Part shown: positions 1 through 8,428 of the stretch, piece after piece
How positions within the stretch are numbered: the stretch's first letter is position 1
Layout of the letters: every line of letters starts with the position of its first letter
Notes under the pieces: generated by a model
What the model was told of the DNA's origin: nothing
What the model saw: the letters and a program-made list of their open reading frames with translations, nothing else
Database searches by the model: none
From: Crenothrix polyspora
GTDB lineage: Bacteria; Pseudomonadota; Gammaproteobacteria; Methylococcales; Methylomonadaceae
Reading direction: 5' to 3'
DNA: 25,118 nt
Assembly: GCA_945903675.1 (NCBI GenBank)
Contig: CAMDOP010000012.1
Span: 1 to 25,118, forward strand
Translations under genes and position numbers: made by a program

Positions 1-40
1 CGTAACATATGGTTTTTAGATTTAATAATAGCCTATCATC

Positions 41-268
41 ATGCGCACCTCATTTAACCTAACTAGAATTATTATCATCCCTATTTTATTGATTATTACA
101 GTAATTGCCGTACTGGTATTCTCAGTATTCTTCACCATATTATTAATCCCCCTTACCATTATTGGCTTTAAATTTTGGCGCGGCTTTAAACTTGCTAAAA
201 GTAGAAAGCATAACGACTTTATTGATGCGCAATACACAGTGCTTGAGAAAACTGATAAAGACTCTTGA
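41..268 (+). CDS. Small conserved-type membrane protein, function unknown
   Basis: A 75-residue protein with a short N-terminus, one long hydrophobic stretch at about residues 8-45 that could span the membrane once or twice, then a basic patch (FWRGFKLAKSRK) and an acidic tail (DAQYTVLEKTDKD). The layout of a hydrophobic N-half, a W-rich basic stop-transfer segment and a tail like 'I-E-x-E-Y' resembles small gammaproteobacterial inner-membrane proteins of unknown function, but I cannot name a family. No clear Shine-Dalgarno precedes the ATG. The gene is convergent with the next one, with only 24 bases between the two stops. The opposite strand has a reading frame of similar length, but the clean hydrophobic/basic/acidic partition favours the plus strand. 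Confidence 0.6.
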   Translation: MRTSFNLTRIIIIPILLIITVIAVLVFSVFFTILLIPLTIIGFKFWRGFKLAKSRKHNDFIDAQYTVLEKTDKDS

Positions 269-292
269 AAGTTAAACTGTATTTTTAGGTGA

Positions 293-790
293 CTAAATCA
301 AATACTCAGCAACAAATTCTGCAAAATCATCTTGCTCGCTTTTTTTGATTGAACTTTGTAGTTCCTTACTAGAAATATCTTCAATATTGTCCAAACACTC
401 TTCACGATAAGATTCTCTAAAATACTTCGCCCACTCATCTTTGCTTTTACAAAGCTCTTCAAAACTACCCATAAATTGCAGACGTAATTCGAGCTCTGCT
501 AAAATCACATTCAAATGATTCAACAAATCTTCTGAATCATCATTGTTTTCAAAGAGCTCAGTCATTTCATTTTTAACGGCTAGGATATCACTTGCCTGAC
601 CATCAGTTAACGCATCAATCAAATCATTACGTATAGCATGCTGTAGATCAATATTCGATTCGTACCAAAAGAAACTACCACCATTGCTCTGTTTGTGATC
701 ATCTTCAATATAAAAGCCAAATGGAAATTCGAGGGGATTTCTTCCTTGAGCCTCTTCTAAGGAATTAAGTAAATTAGCTTCAGTGTTCAT
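293..790 (-). CDS. Acidic hypothetical protein
   Basis: A 165-residue, strongly acidic soluble protein with no signal peptide or membrane segment. Aromatic residues cluster near the N-terminus (FPFGFYIEDD and FFWYESN), followed by mostly helical Glu/Asp/Leu-rich sequence with segments such as LNVILAELELRLQF. I do not recognise a family. The composition and uninterrupted frame look like a real coding sequence. The ATG has only a weak AGG-containing sequence upstream. It lies downstream of, and in the same direction as, the PHP phosphoesterase gene with an 85-base gap, so the two could be cotranscribed, but nothing links their functions. No second protein in the window resembles it. Confidence 0.6.
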   Translation of the reverse strand: MNTEANLLNSLEEAQGRNPLEFPFGFYIEDDHKQSNGGSFFWYESNIDLQHAIRNDLIDALTDGQASDILAVKNEMTELFENNDDSEDLLNHLNVILAELELRLQFMGSFEELCKSKDEWAKYFRESYREECLDNIEDISSKELQSSIKKSEQDDFAEFVAEYLI

Positions 791-875
791 AGGTTATTCG
801 CCTTAATATAAGTTAGGTTGGACACATAATTTTGTATACGACATAGTAATAAATATAAAGCCAATCGAGATCACT

Positions 876-1709
876 TTAATTAAGCAACTCCCAAACTGGC
901 TTGATATGACTGGGTAAAGTCGGTAATCGGCCTAACTCAACCCAAGGATTTTCGGGATTATGAAAATCAGAGCCTACAGAACCTGCCAAATTAAACCGTT
1001 TGGCGTAATCAGTTACTCGCCTTAATTCATCTGGGTTCATTCGACTGGTAATAACTTCTAAGCCTTGCCCACCTGCTTCTTTGAAAGTGGTTAACAAGCG
1101 ATTCATCCAATTAGCAGTTAGTTTATAGCGCATAGGATGCGCTAAAACAGCCACACCGCCAGATTCAGTTATCCAGTTGATGGCAACTTCTAAATCGGCC
1201 CATGTAGTCGATACATAAGCCGACTTGCCTTGTCCTAAATAACGATCAAAGGCTTCTTGCTGAGTCGAGACATGGTGTTGTGAAACTAAAAAATCAGCAA
1301 AATGACTACGGGTAATCATTCCATCGCCGGCAGCTTTCTTAACCGCTTGCAAGGCGTCGGGTATGCGTTTTTGCTCTAACTTAAAAGCGATCTTTTCTGC
1401 ACGCTCTAAGCGCGTACTTTGTAACAAAAGCGTGGCCTTAAGTAAAGGTTCATAACTCGGATCTATACCTAGCCCCACGACATGAAAGCATTTATTTTGC
1501 CAGTTGGTAGAAAACTCTATACCTGGAATTAAGCGCATATCCAATAAATTAGCTTGCTGCTGGGCTTCAAGGAGACCCGCAATGGTATCGTGATCGGTTA
1601 ATGCCAAAGCCGTTACCCCACAGTCTGCTGCACGCTGTACCAATGCAGTAGGTGTTAACACACCATCAGAAGCGGTTGAGTGGCAATGTAAATCGTAACA
1701 TTCAGTCAT
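876..1709 (-). CDS. rnm: PHP-domain phosphoesterase, YciV/RNase AM (nucleoside 3',5'-bisphosphate phosphatase) type
   Basis: A PHP-superfamily metallo-phosphoesterase of 277 residues. The metal-binding motifs appear in family order: YDLHCHSTASDG at the N-terminus, LTDHDT about 30 residues later, GIEFST, AHPMRY in the second half and GSDFHNP near the C-terminus. Characterised relatives (E. coli YciV/Rnm) remove 5' nucleotides from short RNAs and 5S rRNA precursors and hydrolyse 3',5'-bisphosphonucleotides such as pAp. The exact substrate here is inferred. A TTG at 1730 would add seven residues (284 in all). I chose the ATG at 1709 because it places the HCH metal motif 7-10 residues from the start, as in the family. 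In enterics this gene adjoins trp genes. Here it stands alone, with an unknown gene downstream and a roughly 700-base gene-free region upstream. Confidence 0.85.
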   Translation of the reverse strand: MTECYDLHCHSTASDGVLTPTALVQRAADCGVTALALTDHDTIAGLLEAQQQANLLDMRLIPGIEFSTNWQNKCFHVVGLGIDPSYEPLLKATLLLQSTRLERAEKIAFKLEQKRIPDALQAVKKAAGDGMITRSHFADFLVSQHHVSTQQEAFDRYLGQGKSAYVSTTWADLEVAINWITESGGVAVLAHPMRYKLTANWMNRLLTTFKEAGGQGLEVITSRMNPDELRRVTDYAKRFNLAGSVGSDFHNPENPWVELGRLPTLPSHIKPVWELLN

Positions 1710-2429
1710 AACAAAGGGTAATAATGGCAAAGACCTATATATTTCAAAAGTAACAGTGGCTCAGTGGAAAAAAACAACTGAAGCATTTGCACTCCAGATA
1801 GTTACTTGTCGCATCGGACTAGTTTTACATGGCGCAAATTGTAACATCTACCGTGCGTTATTCTAAACTTTAGCTCAGAAGCCTAGATATATTAGGCTTT
1901 ATAGTTGAACAGCCTTAAAAACTAATTAACATGGGCAGCACAAGTTCCTACGTTAGTTCAGCTTACCACCGCTTAAAATAGCTACCAAGATTATTATCAT
2001 GCCAACTGAAAAAGTTTCTAACTGTTTCATAGCGACTCTTAGTAGTAATTACATAGTAATTAATAACTGCACTCAGTAATGACCTCTTCAAGATAAATCT
2101 TACCAATTGACGTGCTACGCTAAAAATATAATGCCAATAATAGACCACTTTTTAAGGCCTAGCTTAATTAGCATTAAGCTCTTAACAAGTAGATTTAGCA
2201 AGTGGAAATGCACCACACAAACACACAAGTTGGTGCAAATAAACAATAACCTTGATTGAAATAATTACGCTAGATCTGGAGTAATGCAGAGATATTAAGT
2301 TGATTGAAATATTTAATTCTGCACAGTATCTATAACGCAGATACCCCAACGCTCTCACATAAATTTATGTTGAAATCTCCAACGCCAAGCCTTTATATGC
2401 TAGTCTAGTACATTTAACGGAGAGAATTT
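1710..2429. other. Gene-free stretch between the PHP and OsmC genes
   Basis: About 720 AT-rich bases between divergently transcribed genes. No reading frame has convincing composition. A minus-strand frame at 1963-2148 would give a 61-residue peptide with no ribosome binding site and no recognisable motif. I see no tRNA cloverleaf, no long inverted repeat and no IS remnant. Only the right end (2357-2399) carries a recognisable regulatory pattern, listed separately. Confidence 0.6.
2357..2399 (+). promoter_or_regulatory. Candidate promoter and palindromic operator for the OsmC gene
   Basis: A perfect 14-bp palindrome, ACATAAATTTATGT, occupies 2357-2370. It abuts a -35-like TTGAAA (2370-2375), and a -10-like TATATG lies 18 bases further on (2394-2399). 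The predicted transcription start would be about 25 bases before the ATG at 2430. A palindrome touching the -35 box is the usual geometry for a repressor of the MarR/OhrR or TetR type. The identity of any regulator is inference. Confidence 0.45.
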
Positions 2430-2852
2430 ATGCAGGCAACGGTTAAATGGGTAGATGGCGTCATGTTTGTTGGCGAAAGTGGTAGCGGTCACGCTGTTAT
2501 TATGGATGGCCCACCCGATCATGGCGGACGAAATATCGGTATGCGCCCCATGGAAATGATCTTACTAGGTTTAGGTGGCTGTTCATCTTTTGATGTGGTT
2601 CAGATATTACAAAAAGGCCGTAATCATATCGCCACTTGCCAAGTTCAAATTACGGCTGAACGCGTTGACGCTATCCCCAGTGTTTTTAGTAAAATCCACT
2701 TACATTTTATTATTAGTGGCCAAGATCTGAAAGCCTCTGCCGTTGAACGAGCCGTAAACTTATCCGCAGAGAAATATTGCTCGGCAGCAATTATGTTAGG
2801 GAAAGCGGGCGTTGAAATGACTCATGATTTTGAAGTGATTGATGCTAAGTAA
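2430..2852 (+). CDS. OsmC/YhfA-family protein
   Basis: A 140-residue OsmC-fold protein. Both conserved cysteines are present: Cys51 in LGLGGCSSFDV at the start of the central helix and Cys117 in SAEKYCSAAIML. In Ohr/OsmC enzymes these form the redox pair that reduces organic hydroperoxides. The RPMEMILLGLGGCSSFDVV arrangement matches the YhfA branch, whose physiological substrate is not established, so I do not call it Ohr. The protein has no signal peptide and should be cytoplasmic. The start is well supported by a GGAGAG Shine-Dalgarno 6-7 bases before the ATG. It appears monocistronic, with its own promoter-like sequence upstream and a convergent Sel1 gene downstream. Confidence 0.88.
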   Translation: MQATVKWVDGVMFVGESGSGHAVIMDGPPDHGGRNIGMRPMEMILLGLGGCSSFDVVQILQKGRNHIATCQVQITAERVDAIPSVFSKIHLHFIISGQDLKASAVERAVNLSAEKYCSAAIMLGKAGVEMTHDFEVIDAK

Positions 2853-2908
2853 ACTGACCATTGGTTATTTTGATCAGCCTTATCCTTTTAGCTTATGGAC
2901 TAAACTAT

Positions 2909-3178
2909 TTAAAGTTTATTAGAGCGACATAAACGTATCATTTTTCTTGATTCCTCAACGGCCTCATGGGGCATTTGAGGAATGAGTAATTCAACTAGCA
3001 TAGCGGCTTCTGTATTTCCATTCATAGCCGCCATGGTTGCCCATTTATGGGCAAACACGTAGTTTTTTTCTAAGCCGCCATGTCCATTTGCATACATTAA
3101 AGCGAGTGTGAACTGTGCCTGTAGGTCACCCGATTCTGCAACGGCCATATACTGCTGAGCTGATTCTATACTAATCAT
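2909..3178 (-). CDS. Small Sel1-like (TPR-related) repeat protein
   Basis: An 89-residue protein. Residues about 8-60 match the Sel1-like repeat: alternating small and aromatic positions in AESGDLQAQFTLALMYANG, a glycine turn, then the second helix pair NYVFAHKWATMAAMNGNTEA. Such repeats are alpha-solenoid protein-interaction modules. There is only about one and a half units and no signal peptide, so it is probably a small cytoplasmic adaptor. The partner is unknown. No clear ribosome binding site precedes the ATG. An array of five 7-bp direct repeats lies about 30 bases upstream in its probable promoter or leader. It converges with the OsmC gene, with 56 bases between the stops. Confidence 0.72.
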   Translation of the reverse strand: MISIESAQQYMAVAESGDLQAQFTLALMYANGHGGLEKNYVFAHKWATMAAMNGNTEAAMLVELLIPQMPHEAVEESRKMIRLCRSNKL

Positions 3179-3208
3179 TTAATCTACTTTTTAATAACGA
3201 TAATACAT

Positions 3209-3246
3209 TAAAGGCTAAAGGCTAAAGGCTAAAGGCTAAAGGCTAA
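3209..3246. repeat. Five tandem copies of a 7-bp repeat (TAAAGGC)
   Basis: Units at 3209-3215, 3216-3222, 3223-3229, 3230-3236 and 3237-3243 are identical TAAAGGC, followed by a partial TAA. The array is non-coding and lies 31 bases upstream of the Sel1-gene start codon on that gene's 5' side. A perfect 7-bp period is prone to slipped-strand change and could alter promoter or leader spacing. Confidence 0.9.
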
Positions 3247-3664
3247 TATTATGATCCGCTTGGTTTTATAATACACAAAGCTCGCTGATATTACACTTAT
3301 AGATGATCGCTATTAATGCCACTACCCACCTGAACACCTTGAACACTCAGACAAAGAGGCAAACCAATACTTAGTTGGCGCATACATAGAATAAGCCTTC
3401 ACAGGGTTATTAGCTTGAAAGCGAAGCTTTCATTAATAATGATAAAGAAAGTATAATATTAATATTAATGAGATAAAAAAACTAATTTTAGCACTTTAAA
3501 GATGACAGTAGTGTGACAAAATAACTCACTAGACTTTAATTTAAAGTATAAATGTAATTATTTATTTCAACGCTCTTGATGAATATGAACCAGTCAATTT
3601 AAGCTTGAGTAAAAAGACGTAGATATAGATAAAATAGCTATTATAGTTTGGACTTAGATATTCA

Positions 3665-3705
3665 ACACCCTATTTATTTTAAACGATATAAAACAAATAG
3701 GATGT
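3665..3705 (-). terminator. Long AT-rich hairpin in the 3' UTR of secA
   Basis: Arms at 3665-3681 and 3689-3705 enclose a 7-base loop. Read on the secA (minus) strand, all 17 positions pair as RNA: 15 Watson-Crick and two G-U wobbles (the fourth and twelfth pairs). On the plus strand the same two positions are A-C mismatches. The hairpin begins 31 bases after the secA stop. It lacks a strong U-run, so it may act as a 3'-end stabiliser or processing site, not as a classical terminator. Confidence 0.6.
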
Positions 3706-3735
3706 CAATTAACGGGCTAAGGGACTTATTTAAAA

Positions 3736-6453
3736 CTAAGCGAGCTTTCCATGGCAATGTTTGTACTTCTTTCCAGAACCACAAGGACAATCATCATTAC
3801 GACCAACTTTATCAGTAACTCTCACAAAGGGTTGCTCGGCCGTCTTTTCATCATTAATAGCTTTAGGTGATTCCTCAATAACATCCAAGGCAGGAGCCTC
3901 AGCATGCTCGAAGTGCATTTCTATAGGCGCTTGTCTTTGTTCATCTAGCGCTTGAACATCTTCTTCTTGACGAACTTGGACTTTAAATAAGATACCGATG
4001 ACTTCATATTTAATATGATCAAGTAAGCTGCTAAACATTTCAAAAGCTTCGCGCTTATATTCCTGCTTAGGATCTTTTTGAGCATAGCCTCTAAAATGAA
4101 TACCTTGACGCAAATAATCCATAGCCGACAAGTGTTCTTTCCAGCTGGTATCCAATACTTGTAGCATTACAGATTTTTCAAAATGCTGTAAAACTTCTTT
4201 AGTAATCTGCTGTTCTTTTTCTTTGTTATTTTGTTCAAGTATCTCAATAATACGCAACCTTAACGAAGTTTCTTGTAATCTATTATCCTCGTTAAGCATT
4301 TGTTGCACAGGAATGAAGACATTAAACTCATGCTGCAAATGCTCTTCTAAGCCTTGTATATCCCATTGCTCAACCATCGTTTTTGCAGGAATGTACTGAC
4401 TGATAACAGTATTAACAACATCTTCGCGTATGGCGGTAATAATGTCAGAAATATCAGTAGCGGCCATCAATTCATTACGTTGCGTATAAATGACCTTGCG
4501 TTGATCATTTGCCACGTCGTCATACGCTAAGATTTCTTTACGAATATCAAAGTTGCGCGCTTCAACTTTACGCTGTGCATTTTCAATAGAACGAGTAACC
4601 CAAGGATGCTCAATGGCTTCGCCATCTCCCATACCCAGCTTTTTCATCAATCCAGCAACGCGATCAGAAGCAAAAATGCGCATCAAATCATCTTGTAAGG
4701 ATAAGTAAAAACGAGTTGAACCTGGATCGCCTTGACGACCAGAGCGTCCTCTTAATTGATTATCGATACGACGCGATTCATGTCGTTCTGAACCAATAAC
4801 ATGCAAGCCACCATTATTAATAACATTTTGATGCCTTTCTAACCAAGCACCACGCACACTTTCTTTTTCAGTAACAGTGGCCTCTTCACCTAGAGCCTTT
4901 AATTCAGCATCCAGATTACCACCCAGTACAATGTCAGTACCTCGACCGGCCATATTGGTAGCAATCGTCACAGAACCTGGCATACCTGCCTGCTCAATAA
5001 TATGGGCTTCGCGCTCATGTTGCTTGGCGTTGAGCACTTCGTGCTTAACACCTTGTTTATTAAGCAAAAGAGATAGTCGCTCAGAATTTTCAATAGAGGT
5101 AGTGCCCACTAAAACGGGTTGACCACGACTCACACACTCTTTGATGTCATTAGCAACAGCAATATACTTTTCATCAGTCGTTAAGAAAACCACATCGCCT
5201 AAATCTCTTCTAATCAAGGGACGATGCGTTGGTATGACCACAACTTCAAGGCCATAAATATTGTTTAACTCAAATGCTTCAGTATCAGCTGTACCTGTCA
5301 TACCAGATAATTTATCGTATAAACGAAAATAATTCTGGAAGGTAATCGATGCTAAGGTTTGGTTTTCATTATTGATGGCAACATGTTCTTTAGCTTCTAT
5401 CGCTTGATGCAAGCCTTCTGACCAACGTCTACCTGGCATTATTCGACCAGTAAACTCATCAACAATAACAACTTCATCATTAGCGACAATATAATCAACA
5501 TCTTTTTTAAATAAGACATGACCACGTAAAGAAGCATTTAAATAATGCATCAGTCGAATATTCGACGCATCATAAAGACTGGTACCTTCTGGCATCAAAC
5601 CAAGTTCAAGCATCATTTGCTCGACACGTTCATGGCCGGCTTCAGTTAGATATACCTGACGTATTTTTTCATCTACCGTGTAATCGCCAGGCTGACCTTC
5701 GGGTTCTTCACGAGTTAGAATCGGAATTATTTCATTAGCTTTAATATATATTTCAGTGCTTTCATCAGTTGGCCCAGAAATAATTAGCGGAGTTCTGGCT
5801 TCATCAATCAAGATAGAATCGACTTCATCGACTATAGCAAAATATAAATCACGTTGAACTTTCTGCTCTATGCTGAAAGCCATGTTGTCACGTAAATAAT
5901 CAAAACCAAATTCGTTATTAGTGCCATAGGTAATGTCAGCAGCATAGGCTTCACGACGCGCATCATGTTCCATTTGACTAACAATAACGCCGGTGCTCAT
6001 ACCTAGAAAGCTATAGAGTCTACCCATCCATTCTGAATCGCGTTTTGCAAGGTAATCATTGACAGTTACAACATGCACGCCATGTCCGGGCAAAGCATTC
6101 AAATAAGCTGCTAACGTCGCCATTAAGGTTTTACCCTCACCGGTTTTCATCTCAGCAATTTTACCGTCATGTAAGATCATGCCACCTATCAGTTGCACAT
6201 CAAAATGACGCATACCGAAGACACGTGAAGAGGCCTCTCTGACCGCAGCAAAGGCTTCTGGAATCATTTTATCCAGCTTTTCGCCTAGTTCAAGACGATC
6301 ACGAAACTCTTGAGTTTTTGCTTTAATTGCCTCATCAGACAGTTTTTCGTATTCCGAAGCTAATGCGTTGACATTCTTGACCAACTTTCTTTTCTTCGTT
6401 ATCAGCCTGTCGTTACGGCTCCCTACAACTAATCTAACTAGCTTACCCAGCAT
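3736..6453 (-). CDS. secA: Preprotein translocase ATPase SecA
   Basis: SecA, the ATPase motor that drives unfolded precursors through SecYEG, 905 residues, full length for a gammaproteobacterial SecA (E. coli 901). Visible landmarks are Walker A GEGKTL at residues 105-110, the DEVDSILIDEARTPLIISG Walker B/linker block near 209, the TNMAGRGTDIVLGG and LRGRSGRQGDPG helicase motifs of the second nucleotide-binding fold, and the C-terminal zinc knuckle Cys889, Cys891, Cys900 and His901 that binds SecB and phospholipid. The start MLGKLVRLVVGSRN agrees with the family, and a GGAAA sequence sits about 8 bases before the ATG. A TATAAT-like -10 lies about 50 bases upstream. No secM-like regulator gene precedes it. 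It is apparently monocistronic, with a long hairpin after the stop. Confidence 0.98.
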   Translation of the reverse strand: MLGKLVRLVVGSRNDRLITKKRKLVKNVNALASEYEKLSDEAIKAKTQEFRDRLELGEKLDKMIPEAFAAVREASSRVFGMRHFDVQLIGGMILHDGKIAEMKTGEGKTLMATLAAYLNALPGHGVHVVTVNDYLAKRDSEWMGRLYSFLGMSTGVIVSQMEHDARREAYAADITYGTNNEFGFDYLRDNMAFSIEQKVQRDLYFAIVDEVDSILIDEARTPLIISGPTDESTEIYIKANEIIPILTREEPEGQPGDYTVDEKIRQVYLTEAGHERVEQMMLELGLMPEGTSLYDASNIRLMHYLNASLRGHVLFKKDVDYIVANDEVVIVDEFTGRIMPGRRWSEGLHQAIEAKEHVAINNENQTLASITFQNYFRLYDKLSGMTGTADTEAFELNNIYGLEVVVIPTHRPLIRRDLGDVVFLTTDEKYIAVANDIKECVSRGQPVLVGTTSIENSERLSLLLNKQGVKHEVLNAKQHEREAHIIEQAGMPGSVTIATNMAGRGTDIVLGGNLDAELKALGEEATVTEKESVRGAWLERHQNVINNGGLHVIGSERHESRRIDNQLRGRSGRQGDPGSTRFYLSLQDDLMRIFASDRVAGLMKKLGMGDGEAIEHPWVTRSIENAQRKVEARNFDIRKEILAYDDVANDQRKVIYTQRNELMAATDISDIITAIREDVVNTVISQYIPAKTMVEQWDIQGLEEHLQHEFNVFIPVQQMLNEDNRLQETSLRLRIIEILEQNNKEKEQQITKEVLQHFEKSVMLQVLDTSWKEHLSAMDYLRQGIHFRGYAQKDPKQEYKREAFEMFSSLLDHIKYEVIGILFKVQVRQEEDVQALDEQRQAPIEMHFEHAEAPALDVIEESPKAINDEKTAEQPFVRVTDKVGRNDDCPCGSGKKYKHCHGKLA

Positions 6454-6501
6454 GTTTTATTTCCGGTTTGAATTGTCTAAATGATTGAATCAAAGCATTC
6501 G

Positions 6502-6507
6502 ATTATA
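6502..6507 (-). promoter_or_regulatory. Candidate -10 box of the secA promoter
   Basis: On the minus strand these bases read TATAAT, a perfect sigma-70 -10 hexamer, 49 bases before the secA ATG. The sequence 17 bases upstream (TGTAAC) is a poor -35 match, so any promoter is weakly defined. Confidence 0.4.
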
Positions 6508-6532
6508 TACCGTCTCATACTTTAGTTACAGT

Positions 6533-6548
6533 AAATCACGTGTGATTT
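6533..6548. other. Short palindrome between the ABC operon and secA
   Basis: AAATCACGTGTGATTT is an inverted repeat with AAATCAC/GTGATTT arms around two central bases (as RNA, a 6-bp stem with loop CGTG). It lies 109 bases downstream of the permease stop and 80 bases upstream of the secA start, so it could be a weak transcription stop for the exporter operon or a protein site upstream of secA. The sequence alone does not decide. Confidence 0.35.
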
Positions 6549-6656
6549 TGTTGTTTGCGTATCAATTAATACTATTTAAGGCGATATTAACAACTGATAG
6601 ATGCCTTATACTTTATTAATTAATAATGGATTTAAGCAATAATGCATCAGTTAAAA

Positions 6657-7424
6657 CTAATTTTTAATGCCTATACCTTTATAAAGTAAAAACAAACTAA
6701 TCAGCGTTAAGGCCAGAATAAACCCAACCGTCATAATATAAGCCAGCTGAATATCGACATCGGTTACCCCTATCAAGCCATATCTAAACGCATTAATCAT
6801 GTACAAAATAGGATTGCCTAAAGAGATGTTTTGCCATATATCTGGCAACATTTTAACGGAATAAAACACCCCACCTAAATAACTTAATGGCGTTAAAATA
6901 AAGTTGGGGATAATAGAAATATCATCAAAACTTTCTGCTAACACGGCATTAATAAAGCCCGCCAATGAAAAAAGAGTCGCTGTTAAAAACATTATTGATA
7001 AAGCTATAAACATATCTTTAACAACGATGTCTGCAAATAATAAGGAGATTAATGCCACCACAAACCCCACTAATAAACCTCGAATGATGCCACCACTCAC
7101 ATAGCCACATAAAATAATCCAATTGGGCACTGGAGCAACTAACAACTCTTCAATATTACGTTGAAATTTGGTTGAATAGAAAGACGAGACAACATTGGCG
7201 TAGGAATGACTAATAACCGACATCAATATAATACCTGGAACAATATAGTCCATATAAGATGCACCATTAATAGCACCAATACGGTCACCTATTAATTTAC
7301 CGAAAATTAAAAAATACAGGGCTGTGGTAATAGCAGGAGGTAATAATGTTTGCGGCCAAATACGAATAAAACGAAAAATCTCTTTAGTCACTATGGTTCT
7401 AAAGGCAATAGAGTAATTCATCAA
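6657..7424 (-). CDS. yadH: ABC-2 type exporter permease, YadH-like
   Basis: The membrane subunit of a two-gene ABC-2 exporter, 255 residues. An N-terminal cytoplasmic stretch (FRTIVTKEIFRFIRIWPQTLLPP) precedes about six hydrophobic segments. Conserved ABC-2 sequence follows: SYMDYIVPGIILMSVI, then FQRNIEELLVAPVPNWIILCGYV, then the family signature around LTPLSYLGGVFYSVKMLP and NPILYMINAFRYG. It resembles E. coli YadH, whose substrate is unknown. ABC-2 permeases move drugs, polysaccharides or lipids, and nothing here chooses among these. Its start overlaps the ATPase stop by 4 bases (ATGA), implying translational coupling. The leading MM gives two possible ATGs one codon apart. Confidence 0.9.
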   Translation of the reverse strand: MMNYSIAFRTIVTKEIFRFIRIWPQTLLPPAITTALYFLIFGKLIGDRIGAINGASYMDYIVPGIILMSVISHSYANVVSSFYSTKFQRNIEELLVAPVPNWIILCGYVSGGIIRGLLVGFVVALISLLFADIVVKDMFIALSIMFLTATLFSLAGFINAVLAESFDDISIIPNFILTPLSYLGGVFYSVKMLPDIWQNISLGNPILYMINAFRYGLIGVTDVDIQLAYIMTVGFILALTLISLFLLYKGIGIKN

Positions 7425-8347
7425 ATATTCCCGGCTGGCTTAGCATCAATTAAATTCATAAATAACTGCTCTAAACGATTACTCTTATTCTTAAGACTAA
7501 CCACGGTAATATTTTGTGCGCTTAATTGACTAAACAAAAAATTAAGACCAATTTCCTTTGGAACCGCAACATCGAGCACCTTGGCAGCTATGCGCTCAAT
7601 TTTATAACCCGAAATGATCGGCGCTTGCGCCAGAGGCTCTGCTAAATCAAGCACAAAATGATCGACATGCAATCTTGCTAACAGACTAGTCATGTCAGTA
7701 TTTTCAACAATACGCCCTTGATCGATAATGGCTATATTACGACATAGACTCTCGGCTTCTTCTAAATAATGTGTGGTTAAAATGATAGTCGTCCCTTCCT
7801 GATTAACTTCTTGCATCATTTTCCACATTGAGCGCCTAATTTCAATATCGACACCCGCTGTGGGTTCATCAAGAATCAATAACTTAGGTGCATGTACCAT
7901 AGCGCGTGCAATCATAACACGGCGTTTCATACCGCCAGATAAACGCCTAGATACCGTGTCGCGTTTATCCCACAAATCCATTTGTTTAAGGCAATGTTCT
8001 GTTCTTTGTAGCGCAAGCTTACGAGGCAAACCATAATAACCTGCTTGATTAAAAACGATACTTTTAACCGTGTCGAATTGGTTAAAGTTAACTTCTTGCG
8101 GCACTAAACCTAAGCAACTTTTAGCAAGAGATCGTTCGGTTTTTAAATCATGACCAAATATACTCACTGAGCCACTAGATTCATTTACCAATGAACTGAT
8201 AATACCGATAGTCGTTGATTTACCGGCACCATTGGGTCCCAATAAAGCAAAGAAATCACCAGGTTCCACTTCAAGGTCGATGCCACTTAAAGCTTCAAAA
8301 CCATTGTTATATATTTTTTTTAGGTTGCGAATAGATAATGCATTCAT
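7421..8347 (-). CDS. yadG: ABC-2 type exporter ATPase, YadG-like
   Basis: The ATPase partner of the downstream permease, 308 residues. All nucleotide-binding motifs are intact: Walker A GPNGAGKST at residues 37-45, Q-loop Gln84, ABC signature LSGGMKRRV beginning near 136, Walker B LLILDEP at 156-162, and switch His193 in TTHYLEEAE. The roughly 90-residue tail after the ATPase core is typical of the CcmA/YadG group. It is first in a two-gene operon, and its stop overlaps the permease start. It is divergent from the GppA-like gene, with an imperfect inverted repeat (8429-8474) in the shared intergenic region. No strong Shine-Dalgarno is visible. The transported substrate is unknown. Confidence 0.92.
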   Translation of the reverse strand: MNALSIRNLKKIYNNGFEALSGIDLEVEPGDFFALLGPNGAGKSTTIGIISSLVNESSGSVSIFGHDLKTERSLAKSCLGLVPQEVNFNQFDTVKSIVFNQAGYYGLPRKLALQRTEHCLKQMDLWDKRDTVSRRLSGGMKRRVMIARAMVHAPKLLILDEPTAGVDIEIRRSMWKMMQEVNQEGTTIILTTHYLEEAESLCRNIAIIDQGRIVENTDMTSLLARLHVDHFVLDLAEPLAQAPIISGYKIERIAAKVLDVAVPKEIGLNFLFSQLSAQNITVVSLKNKSNRLEQLFMNLIDAKPAGNI

Positions 8348-8428
8348 ATTGAAACTAACACTTAACGAAAACCTTTAAATAAGTTAAATTACGCATATAA
8401 CTCCATGACAACCAATATAAACTCGCCT

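Larger units (their letters stand above)
3179..3735. other. Gene-free region between the Sel1 and secA genes
   Basis: About 560 AT-rich bases. They hold the 7-bp tandem repeat (3209-3246), a small perfect hairpin with arms TGAAAGC/GCTTTCA and loop GAA (3416-3432), and the long secA 3' hairpin (3665-3705). The rest, about 3250-3660, has no supported gene. A closed 25-codon plus-strand stretch ending at 3394 looks protein-like (PPEHLEHSDKEANQYLVG) but has no start codon and may be a decayed fragment. Confidence 0.55.

Noticed and set aside
1963..2148. Minus-strand 61-codon reading frame between the PHP and OsmC genes
   Set aside because: No ribosome binding site, no recognisable motif, and a composition typical of AT-rich non-coding DNA. 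Not supported as a gene.
3314..3394. Protein-like short frame (PPEHLEHSDKEANQYLVG) in the gap before secA
   Set aside because: It is bounded by stops, has no start codon and is too short to assign. At most it is a decayed fragment.
6533..6548. CRP/FNR-type binding site
   Set aside because: The half-sites are in the wrong order for TGTGA-N6-TCACA and do not match TTGAT-N4-ATCAA. It is kept only as an unassigned palindrome.
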